The notes beneath the pieces are model-generated. The model made no database searches, had not been told where the DNA came from, and saw nothing but the letters and a program-made list of their open reading frames with translations. The position numbers and the translations under genes are program-made. From positions 1 to 7,909 of the forward strand of contig BEIM01000151.1 in the NCBI GenBank assembly GCA_002898995.1: 7,909 bases of DNA, read 5' to 3'. Shown one piece after another: positions 1 through 5,205 of this stretch (within the stretch, counting starts at the first letter, position 1; every line of letters begins with the position of its first letter). This DNA comes from a bacterium HR36. GTDB lineage: Bacteria > Planctomycetota > Planctomycetia > Gemmatales > HRBIN36.

Positions 1-147
1 CAGTTGCGCGGGATTATATGCATGCAGTAGCGTACTCAAAGCTGGGCCGTGCGCTAAATCTTCCAACTCGAGCACACTCACGCGCCCCTGATGCACGAGA
101 CCGACGCGCGTCGTGCCATCTGGCTGGCGCCATTTGCATAATTGCAT
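1..147 (-). CDS. Partial N-terminus of a probable fumarylacetoacetate hydrolase (FAH) family protein
   Basis: An open frame enters from the left edge. Its ATG is on the minus strand at 145-147, preceded by a GAGGGA-like ribosome binding site 6-9 nt upstream. Only 49 residues are present, beginning MQLCKWRQPDGTTRVGLV and ending LLHAYNPAQL, with no stop. The opening pattern (short beta strand, then basic/Pro-Asp-Gly, then R-x-G-L-V and a second short strand with the sense 'G-R-V') resembles the N-terminal cap of FAH-family hydrolases/isomerases, which use a divalent metal to act on acyl-pyruvate-like substrates. The catalytic metal-binding Glu/Asp residues lie beyond the window, so activity cannot be checked. 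It is downstream of the DUF1080 gene on the same strand with a 77-nt gap, so co-transcription is possible. The family call rests on the N-terminal pattern only. That it is a real coding start is more secure. Confidence 0.55.
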   Translation of the reverse strand, partial: MQLCKWRQPDGTTRVGLVHQGRVSVLELEDLAHGPALSTLLHAYNPAQL

Positions 148-224
148 GATGATCCCTCGGCGTGCAGTGAGCACAAGCGCCGCAACCGCCGCCAGCTTAT
201 TGCGGATTCGCTTGGTGCCAGCGC

Positions 225-896
225 TTACTTGAGCGGCGTCAGAAAAATGTTCCGAAAGTGAATCTCCGCGCCTTCGGATTGGAGAAGAATCTTGCCTTTA
301 GTAGCCTCGGCGTCGGTACCTTCGTTGACCAGCTGGCCGTTAATCACCAGGCGGATCGTCGGGCCGTCGCAAGTAATCTCATAGCGGTTCCATTCGCCAA
401 GGGGTTTTTCCACATCGTCCTTGAGGCGGAAATAGTGCCGCGCGATTTTCGGATCTTGCCGCTTGCTATCCACTTTCAGCTTGAAATTGCCGACCAGCCA
501 GAAATCGCCGGCGTGTCCTGCCATGAGTTGGGCCTCGACACCTTTGGGCCAGATCTGGTCCGGGCCGCTTACATGCACAAACACCCCGCTGTTTCGCCCC
601 CGATAAACCTTCTCGCCCCAACGCCATTCCAGTGTCAGCACATAGTCGCCGTATTCTTTCTCGGTGATCAGGTAGCCGTTCACGCTACCATCCACAATGA
701 TGATGCCGTCGCGGATGGTGAAGATTTTGTCGGGATCAGCTTTCGCTTTGGGATCCACGAATTTCTTCCAGCCCGCGAAGTCTTTGCCATTAAAAAGCGC
801 CATGGCTTTTGCCGCAGGTGCAGCTTGTTGTGCGTAAACCAAGCCGATCATAAGCACCAAAGCGGCCGAAGCGGTCGTGAGCAGGACGCTGCGCAT
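225..896 (-). CDS. Secreted DUF1080 (3-keto-disaccharide hydrolase / LamG-like) domain protein
   Basis: A 223-residue protein. The ATG at 894-896 was chosen because GGGAGGAA lies 6-7 nt upstream and a good signal peptide follows at once; the frame also extends 24 codons further upstream without a site. Residues 1-22 form a signal peptide (hydrophobic core ALVLMIGLV, VYA before QQ), so the product is exported. Residues ~32-222 form one DUF1080 domain: LFNGKDFAGWKKF (34-46) is the typical opening, followed by LEWRW (89-93), RGRNSGVFVHV (99-109), GVEAQLMAGHAGDFW (119-133), the EWNRYEI strand (168-174), LVINGQLVNEG (183-193) and the closing ILLQSEGAEIHFRNIFLTPL (203-222). DUF1080 proteins are concanavalin-like beta-sandwiches that are abundant in Planctomycetota and Bacteroidota. 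Some hydrolyse 3-keto-glycosides and others probably only bind sugars. Length matches a single-domain member. The substrate cannot be read from sequence. It lies between two genes on the same strand but is separated from the upstream one by 195 nt. Confidence 0.93.
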   Translation of the reverse strand: MRSVLLTTASAALVLMIGLVYAQQAAPAAKAMALFNGKDFAGWKKFVDPKAKADPDKIFTIRDGIIIVDGSVNGYLITEKEYGDYVLTLEWRWGEKVYRGRNSGVFVHVSGPDQIWPKGVEAQLMAGHAGDFWLVGNFKLKVDSKRQDPKIARHYFRLKDDVEKPLGEWNRYEITCDGPTIRLVINGQLVNEGTDAEATKGKILLQSEGAEIHFRNIFLTPLK

Positions 897-1091
897 GGTG
901 GTTCCTCCCGTGCTGGCTTTCGAAATATTGCCTGTGGCGGCGATCCGTTGGTGAAGCGCCCGCGCCAACAGTTCGCCGCGCGCTTATCGGCCATGTTATG
1001 CCCCAAAGACGGCATTGGCAAATCAAGATGGCAAACGTTCGCGCTTCTTGAAGGAAGCGAGCCCAATAACGCAGCCAGGCTGGATAGCACA

Positions 1092-1802
1092 TCAGCGAGT
1101 GAGTTCTGGCAAGGGGTGGCGCCACGAGTCGTGCGCCGAAAGCCAACGCGGTGTGTAGGGTTCGAGGGGGGCCAGCCAGTTCTGCTCGAGCGCGATGCAG
1201 TACGCCAAAAAGACCAGCAGGGCCCAACACGCTGCAATAGCCAGCCGTGATGCTCCGAACAACTTGAGTGGCCCGCCGTGTAATAAGGCCCGAAATCCGT
1301 CCACCGAGCGCAGTTGCCAGATGGCATCCAGAACGAGATGCGACAAATACCCCAGGCTGACAGCAACGGCTAGGGACCAACGCGCGGTAGCGTTGAGCGG
1401 ATCATACAGCAGAAACGCGACGGCGCCAGCAATGCCAGCTGCGGGCAGACTGTGAAACATGCCGCGATGCATCGTCAACCAGCGGAAGACCGTAGCCGCC
1501 CCGTAGCGCAAGACCAAATAGACAGCGGCTGCTAGGAGTAGGCCTGTTTCTGGCGGTAAACCGCTGTGCCGTCGCCACCGATGCAAGGCCAGCAGTGCCC
1601 CGACCGTGCCCAGCAGGTTGAACAGCTCGCGCACCGGTTTTCCAGAATCCGAATCGAGGTCGGGCAGCATTCCTGCGAAGGTACATGCAGCACCCGCGAG
1701 CACGGCCGCCGGCAGCTCCACACATCCGGTCGAATACAACGTCGCGCCGTATGCCGCCCCTGTGAATGCCGAGAAAGCCACATGTTGATGAAATGCAGCC
1801 AT
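1092..1802 (-). CDS. YdjM-type membrane-bound metal-dependent hydrolase (DUF457)
   Basis: A 236-residue integral membrane protein. ATG at 1800-1802 has GGAGGG 7 nt upstream. It carries the family's spaced His/Asp motifs: H5-Q-H7 near the N-terminus, LPDLDSDSG (46-54, D48/D50/D52), MHRGMFHS (111-118, H112/R113/H117) and GYLSHLVLDAI (151-161, H155/D159). These are the presumed metal ligands of the YdjM/DUF457 family, which is distantly related to membrane phosphatases. Hydrophobic stretches at about 10-45, 62-73, 86-100, 121-133, 142-161 and 186-206 fit a polytopic inner-membrane protein. E. coli YdjM is LexA-regulated, but I see no LexA-like box upstream of this gene. Substrates are not established for the family. 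The last ~30 residues are polar and specific to this protein. It is the first of three leftward genes, and 195 nt of spacer separate it from the DUF1080 gene. Confidence 0.85.
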   Translation of the reverse strand: MAAFHQHVAFSAFTGAAYGATLYSTGCVELPAAVLAGAACTFAGMLPDLDSDSGKPVRELFNLLGTVGALLALHRWRRHSGLPPETGLLLAAAVYLVLRYGAATVFRWLTMHRGMFHSLPAAGIAGAVAFLLYDPLNATARWSLAVAVSLGYLSHLVLDAIWQLRSVDGFRALLHGGPLKLFGASRLAIAACWALLVFLAYCIALEQNWLAPLEPYTPRWLSAHDSWRHPLPELTR

Positions 1803-1861
1803 AATTGCCCTCCGTCTGACACCACCATAATTCCACGCCGCAAACAGGCAAGGTGAATCCT

Positions 1862-1875
1862 CCCGCCGTGGCGGG
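1862..1875. repeat. GC-rich palindrome, variant of the spacer hairpin family
   Basis: CCCGCC, a GT centre and GGCGGG form a perfect 6-bp inverted repeat. The 11-nt string CCCGCCGTGGC at 1862-1872 is found again, inverted, at 3262-3272, which links this palindrome to the repeat there. It lies 60 nt upstream of the YdjM-type start and is not followed by a T tract, so it is not a standard terminator. Confidence 0.45.
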
Positions 1876-2030
1876 CGGCACCTCTCTGACCGGAAATAAA
1901 GCAGGGCTTGCGAGCATCTTATTTAGCGCCCGGGAAGGATGCTCCGACTAGCGAGGCAAGCAGGCGTCCTCCAGAGGCTGAACGCTGAAACATGGCGGCG
2001 AAATCGGCCATCCGTTCTCACGAGGCTGAA

Positions 2031-2053
2031 GCAGCGGGCAACAGCCCGCCGTG
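2031..2053 (+). repeat. REP-like GC-rich hairpin, copy 1
   Basis: The element reads GCAGCGGGC, a 4-nt loop AACA, then GCCCGCCGTG. GCGGGC pairs perfectly with GCCCGC (2034-2039 with 2044-2049). The same 19 non-loop bases occur in the same order on the opposite strand at 3264-3286, with only the loop differing. Conserved arms and variable loop are typical of REP-like intergenic palindromes. It sits in the leader of the broken DUF4349 gene, and copy 2 lies just beyond that gene in opposite orientation. Confidence 0.6.
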
Positions 2054-2132
2054 TGTGCGAGGAGAGCAAGCGTCGCTATCAATCCAACGCTCCGAATCCG
2101 CGTAACCACCCGTCCCGAGCGAGGAAAGCCCT

Positions 2133-3074
2133 ATGAAAAGTTGGCCAGCATGTGGAGGTGGCTGGAAAAGTCGCTGGCTAGTGAGCAGTTTGCTTGCATT
2201 GCTCGCGACTGGCTGCGGCGGCTCCGCACAAAGGTTTGACGCCCACAAATCCCCCAATAAAGCAGCTCTCAATATGGCCGAGTCGCGCCAACCCGCAGGC
2301 TCGGACAAGCTGGAGTCTTCGGGCATACCCCTATAGGACAAACCAGAACTCGGCGTTCCCGCCAAGCCGATTCAGGGCGCAGCCCAGCCGAAAATCATTT
2401 ACCAGGCTTCCGTGCACCTGACCGTTGACAATCTCGACAGTTTCACCCAAGAGCTGGAAGGGTTGCTAAAGCACTATGAAGGCTACGTTGCCAGCGCTGA
2501 AAAAATAGGGGCTATACACGCTTCGCGTCAGGGAACCTGGCGCATACGCATACCCGCTCATGCGTTGCATGATTTCCTCCGCGAACTAATGAAACTTGGG
2601 GAACCGCAACGCACCTTGCTCGAATCCCAGGAAGTAACCGAGGCTTATTACGACCTGGAAGCGCGCTGCAAGGTAGCCCAGGCAGAGGAAAAACGATTGT
2701 TGCAATTGCTCGATAGCGCCGTGGGGGCAACTCGCCGACATCTTAGCGGTCGAGAAAGAACTCAATCGCGTGCGGGCTGATATAGAGCGGTTCACAGGGC
2801 AATTGCGTCGTCTGAGCAACCTCGTGGATTACAGCACCGTCACCGTAACCGTTTCCGAGCGCACCTGCTACGTGCCAGAAACCGCCCCAGACCTGGTCAC
2901 GCGCTGGTGCGGGCTTTGCACGTATCGTGCGAGTCACTAGTTCGCTTGGGCGAAGCGGTTCTGATCCTCACGGCCGTACTGTTGCCGTGGCTACCACTTA
3001 TCGCCATTGTTTTGCTGATCGGCTGGGTCTTGGTGCGCCGCTTGACACGTGCGGCTCCACGCACGGTGGGCTAA
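2133..3074 (+). pseudogene. DUF4349 lipoprotein gene disrupted by one in-frame stop and two frameshifts
   Basis: ATG at 2133 follows GAGGA with 7-nt spacing. Segment 1 (67 codons) starts with a lipoprotein signal (hydrophobic LVSSLLALLATGC, modified Cys at residue 28) and ends at TAG 2334-2336. The same frame then continues without a break into QPKIIYQASVHLTVDNLD and EGYVASAE, the usual opening of DUF4349. At the G run 2723-2727 one extra G shifts the frame. Reading resumes from CAA at 2728 with QLADILAVEKELNRVRADIE and NLVDYSTVTVTVSE, the coiled coil and final strand expected of the family. Near 2902-2906 a missing base (CGCTG where CGCCTG would restore the frame) shifts it back, and LVRLGEAVLILTAVLLPWLPL then gives the C-terminal membrane helix and basic tail up to TAA 3072-3074. 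The rejoined protein would be about 313 residues, normal for DUF4349 envelope lipoproteins of unknown function. Either this is a young pseudogene or some lesions are sequencing errors. Confidence 0.88.
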
Positions 3075-3200
3075 TCCCCACTCTCCGAACCATACAACGG
3101 GTTGACGCTCACCGTTTCGTTGAACCAGGCGGCTAGCTGTTGGATCGGCCAAAAAACCCAAGTTTGCTTAGCCAAAGTCCGATTAACGTTGCACAGTGCC

Positions 3201-3229
3201 TTGACTTTGCCGGACTGCCAGCGTACCTT
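3201..3229 (+). promoter_or_regulatory. Candidate sigma70-type promoter for the dksA/traR-like gene and lspA
   Basis: TTGACT at 3201-3206 is followed, after a 17-nt spacer, by TACCTT at 3224-3229. The -35 matches 5 of 6 consensus bases; the -10 is weak but keeps the key T, A and final T. It lies about 90 nt before the ATG at 3320, in the only spacer ahead of the two-gene unit. This is a prediction from hexamers alone. Confidence 0.35.
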
Positions 3230-3263
3230 CAATTGGACGCCGGTTTCTGTTGCCCATCTCTGC

Positions 3264-3286
3264 CACGGCGGGCCGAGGCCCGCTGC
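3264..3286 (-). repeat. REP-like GC-rich hairpin, copy 2
   Basis: Read on the minus strand this is GCAGCGGGC, loop CTCG, then GCCCGCCGTG. It matches copy 1 at 2031-2053 in all 19 non-loop bases and has a different loop. It falls 34 nt before the start of the dksA/traR-like gene, between the candidate promoter and the ATG, so it would be in the 5' leader of that mRNA. Immediately after it comes GCCCTAGCCACT (3285-3296), repeated exactly at 5090-5101. Confidence 0.6.
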
Positions 3287-3319
3287 CCTAGCCACTAGCG
3301 AGCAAAGGCTGGTGCTACG

Positions 3320-3742
3320 ATGAAAAAAGATCACGGTAAAGAGCCCGCCCGGAAACCCGAAGGCCGAAAGTCGTCTGGCCTCAAGCCCCAGGACCTGGAG
3401 TTCTTCAAGAAACTGCTCCTGGACCTACGCCAGCGCCTCATGCAGAAAGTGGATAACCTCGCCGAAGAAGCGTTCACGCCCGACGCCGGCGGCGTTTCCG
3501 CTTCGCCCAGCCATCTCGGCGATGTGGGCTTCGATTATTACAGCCAGGAAGTCTCCCTGGAGTTGCTCCAGAACGAGCGCGAGGCCCTCTGGGAAATTGA
3601 GGAAGCTTTGTCGCGGATTAATCAGGGCACCTACGGCCAGTGCGAGCAATGCGGGGAGCCGATCGCCAAGGAACGCCTGGAGCTGCTTCCCTATACGCGC
3701 TACTGTATCAATTGCGCTCGCCAAATGGAATCGGAGTCATGA
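3320..3742 (+). CDS. DksA/TraR-family C4 zinc-finger protein
   Basis: A 140-residue protein. ATG at 3320 has only a weak AAAGG upstream. Residues 1-25 are polar and basic; 25-100 form a long helical region (two coiled-coil arms, LEFFKKLLLDLRQRLMQKVDNLAEEAF and EVSLELLQNEREALWEIEEALSRI) joined around SHLGDVGFDYYSQE (64-77). The C-terminus has the diagnostic zinc finger C108-x2-C111-x17-C129-x2-C132 (YGQCEQCGEPI and RYCINCARQ). DksA proteins insert their coiled coil into the RNA polymerase secondary channel and work with ppGpp. The tip acidic pair here is D68 and D72 rather than the classic D-x-x-D-x-A, so a true DksA role is uncertain, and the general label 'TraR/DksA family' is safer. The stop overlaps the lspA start by ATGA, so the two are almost certainly co-transcribed and translationally coupled. 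This pairing recurs in several phyla. Confidence 0.92.
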   Translation: MKKDHGKEPARKPEGRKSSGLKPQDLEFFKKLLLDLRQRLMQKVDNLAEEAFTPDAGGVSASPSHLGDVGFDYYSQEVSLELLQNEREALWEIEEALSRINQGTYGQCEQCGEPIAKERLELLPYTRYCINCARQMESES

Positions 3743-4308
3743 AGGCCAGCCGAAACTGGTGCTGGCTTTTCTGGATGATTGGGTTGGGTGTAGCGATTCT
3801 CGACCTAGGCACGAAGGCCTGGGTCACCAGCGCCCTGGCCGTTGGTGAGAGCCGCGCTTGGCTCGCAGGTAGTGTTCGGCTCTACCATTTGCCCGAGGTG
3901 AACCGCGGGGCGTTTCTGGCACTGGGCAATCATTGGGGGCCAACAGCTAACTACGTGTTTGGCGGGGTAAGTGCTGCTGTCATCGTGGTGCTGGCAGGGT
4001 TGCACACTCGGCCAACGGTGCGCCACAGCGCTTGTCTTTCGGCAGCGCTCGGTTGTATCTTCGGCGGAGCAGCAGGTAATTTACATGACCGCTTCCGGTT
4101 CGGTGGGGTGCGCGACTTTCTCCAGTTGTTCCTGCCCCTCGGTTCCAAGGAATACGTCCCATTCACCGCTGTTTTCAATCTTGCTGACACGGCATTGCTC
4201 ACGGGCGCTTTGCTATTGCTGCTTGCCAGCTGGTTCGCGCCCTTATGCGATGCCAAGCCTAACAGCCAGGACCGCTCAGCCGCGGGTTGCCACTCCAACT
4301 CAATTTGA
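3739..4308 (+). CDS. lspA: Signal peptidase II (prolipoprotein signal peptidase)
   Basis: A 189-residue inner-membrane aspartyl protease that cuts the signal peptide off diacylglyceryl-modified prolipoproteins, just before the lipidated Cys. The ATG at 3739 overlaps the upstream stop (ATGA), indicating translational coupling. Family landmarks are all present: LDLGTKAW (21-28), LPEVNRGAFLAL (51-62), the catalytic box GGAAGNLHDRF (109-119, N114, D117, R118), then GGVRDFL (122-128) and FTAVFNLADTALL (142-154, N147, D150). D117 and D150 are the expected catalytic pair. Four membrane segments fit about 7-22, 73-89, 98-113 and 148-168. The tail after ~170 is polar (DAKPNSQDRS) and of no known function. 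Sequence supports an intact, active enzyme. The lipoprotein gene upstream that it could have processed is broken. Confidence 0.96.
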   Translation: MKASRNWCWLFWMIGLGVAILDLGTKAWVTSALAVGESRAWLAGSVRLYHLPEVNRGAFLALGNHWGPTANYVFGGVSAAVIVVLAGLHTRPTVRHSACLSAALGCIFGGAAGNLHDRFRFGGVRDFLQLFLPLGSKEYVPFTAVFNLADTALLTGALLLLLASWFAPLCDAKPNSQDRSAAGCHSNSI

Positions 4309-4791
4309 TCACCCGTTCCGCTGATCGAAAGCTCCAATCGGTACCGGTTTGCTCTTCGCCCCGCTAAGAGACCGACCGCCGCTCTAAGGTCTGGACAACG
4401 CAAAATGGCCTGCGTAATCTTCTATTGTCTTAGAGCCGACATAGGGCTGGAACGCTCCGCAACAGGTCAAGTTTCAGCCTCTGGCACGGATATGAGACCT
4501 TCGGCAGCAGAAGACCCGGCTCGCCTCTGGGAGACGCAAGCCGGCCTTAGCCTCCGCGAACGCAATTTGCCATTGTCCCTGCCTATTTTTGCTGCCTGAG
4601 TGTATTCTGTGGCGGGGCGAAACGAGCGGCGAAAACACTGCCCCCGCTTCTAAGGTGCCGCCCTCGGTGCCAAGGGCATGCTGCTACAGCGAACATCGGC
4701 AATTATACTGTGCTTGCAGAGAAGGAGACCTTGTCCGCCTAATGCGGCATCTATAACGTCCGACCGCACAACTAACAATCACGGGCGCTTC
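4309..4791. other. Long spacer between lspA and tRNA-Gln without a recognisable gene
   Basis: A 64-codon frame at 4405-4599 has no ribosome binding site and no family resemblance, so I do not call it. Structures visible: a bulged hairpin after lspA (CGGT 4345-4348 and CTCTT 4352-4356 pairing with AAGAG 4366-4370 and ACCG 4371-4374) without a T tract, and a 6-bp inverted repeat GCGGGG/CCCCGC (4612-4617 and 4642-4647, 24-nt loop). It could hide a small RNA or a decayed gene; nothing decides it. Confidence 0.5.
4704..4709 (+). promoter_or_regulatory. Candidate -10 element (TATACT) upstream of tRNA-Gln
   Basis: TATACT matches the consensus -10 at 5 of 6 positions and lies ~80 nt before the tRNA. 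The -35 at 17-nt spacing (CTGCTA, 4681-4686) is poor. A second possibility is TTGTCC (4731-4736) with TATAAC (4752-4757), which has good hexamers but a short 15-nt spacer and would start transcription about 27 nt before the tRNA. One of the two probably drives the tRNA. Confidence 0.3.
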
Positions 4792-4862
4792 TGGGGAGTG
4801 GTGTAACGGTAGCACAGCAGACTCTGGATCTGCTTGTCTAGGTTCGAATCCTAGCTCCCCAG
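4792..4862 (+). tRNA. tRNA-Gln (anticodon CTG)
   Basis: A full cloverleaf of 71 nt. The acceptor stem TGGGGAG (4792-4798) pairs with CTCCCCA (4855-4861). The D stem is GTG/CAC around TAACGGTAG. The anticodon stem GCAGA/TCTGC (4817-4821, 4829-4833) encloses loop CTCTGGA with anticodon CTG at 4824-4826, which reads CAG. The T arm CTAGG-TTCGAAT-CCTAG spans 4838-4854. The U1-A72 first pair and G73 discriminator are the classic identity elements of tRNA-Gln. The CCA tail is not encoded (GCTT follows), so it must be added by CCA nucleotidyltransferase. It stands alone, not in a tRNA cluster. Confidence 0.97.
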
Positions 4863-5205
4863 CTTGTGCGGTTTAGGAACGGCGAGTATCGGTTCCTCGG
4901 AAACCGAGCGCCAGGTGTCAGCGCGTCGTGGATCGAGTTCGGAACGTTATTACGCTGGACACCGAAGGCTGAGCCTAAGCCCGCCGTAAACAGAGCGCTC
5001 TCCGTCAGGCCGCCATGGAACGAGCTGCGCACTCGCAACCGCGAGTTCTGGGGCGCGTTCGCACCCTTAAAGAAAACGAGCGCTCGTTTGCCCTAGCCAC
5101 TCCGAATGCACAGACTGGCCGCGTAGCACCCCGTCACGCAGAGCTGCTCTAGAAAAAACGCCAATGTCCCCGGGCCCATTCCGCCATGCGCCAGTGCCAA
5201 GTGTT
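4863..5205. other. Spacer between tRNA-Gln and the end of ffh
   Basis: No gene that I can support. Short frames on both strands overlap or abut the tRNA and look random. Contents: a bulged hairpin at about 4889-4906 (TCGGTTCC pairing with GGAAACCGA), a perfect 6-bp stem ACTCGC/GCGAGT with loop AACC (5031-5046), the palindrome treated below as the ffh terminator (5067-5089), and the tag GCCCTAGCCACT at 5090-5101, identical to 3285-3296. Confidence 0.5.
5067..5089 (-). terminator. Probable intrinsic terminator of ffh
   Basis: AAACGAGCGCTCGTTT (5074-5089) is a perfect 16-bp palindrome. On the minus strand, in the direction of ffh transcription, it is followed by TCTTTAA, so the RNA would have a hairpin with a TTTTCTTT-like tract. 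It is 116 nt past the ffh stop. The stem is A/U-rich at its base and only moderately stable. On the plus strand no T tract follows, so it would not serve the tRNA well. Confidence 0.5.

Larger units (their letters stand above)
1803..2132. other. Divergent spacer between the YdjM-type gene and the DUF4349 gene
   Basis: There is no convincing gene here; the open frames present lack ribosome binding sites and recognisable sequence. It holds two GC-rich hairpins listed separately (1862-1875 and 2031-2053), a 7-bp inverted repeat GAGCATC/GATGCTC (1912-1918 and 1938-1944, 19-nt loop) and the tag ACTAGCGAG at 1947-1955. Promoters for both flanking genes should lie here, but no clear hexamer pair stands out. 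Confidence 0.6.

Noticed and set aside
258..1250. Long plus-strand open frame of 330 codons opposite the DUF1080 gene
   Set aside because: It is antisense to a clearly recognised gene, has no ribosome binding site, and its protein resembles no family.
2334..2336. Amber recoding (TAG read as an amino acid) in the DUF4349 gene
   Set aside because: Two frameshifts further on break the same gene, and ffh in this window uses TAG as its normal stop (5206-5208). No tRNA with a CTA anticodon or SECIS/PYLIS-like structure is seen.
2723..2727. Programmed frameshift at the G run
   Set aside because: There is no slippery heptamer with a downstream pseudoknot, and a second shift and a stop in the same gene make mutation or sequence error simpler.
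3102..3323. 73-codon frame starting with TTG between the DUF4349 gene and the DksA/TraR-like gene
   Set aside because: It has no ribosome binding site, runs through the REP-like hairpin and overlaps the next start.
4838..5096. Short open frames overlapping or abutting tRNA-Gln on both strands
   Set aside because: One translates part of the tRNA itself and the other starts within a few bases of its 3' end. Neither has a binding site or recognisable sequence.
5153..5158. T6 run on the minus strand just past ffh as its terminator
   Set aside because: No stem of any length pairs immediately upstream of it; the palindrome at 5067-5089 is the better candidate.
4309..5205. SRP RNA (ffs) near ffh
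   Set aside because: The conserved GGAAGGAAGCAG-type tetraloop/asymmetric-loop sequence of SRP RNA is not present on either strand here.
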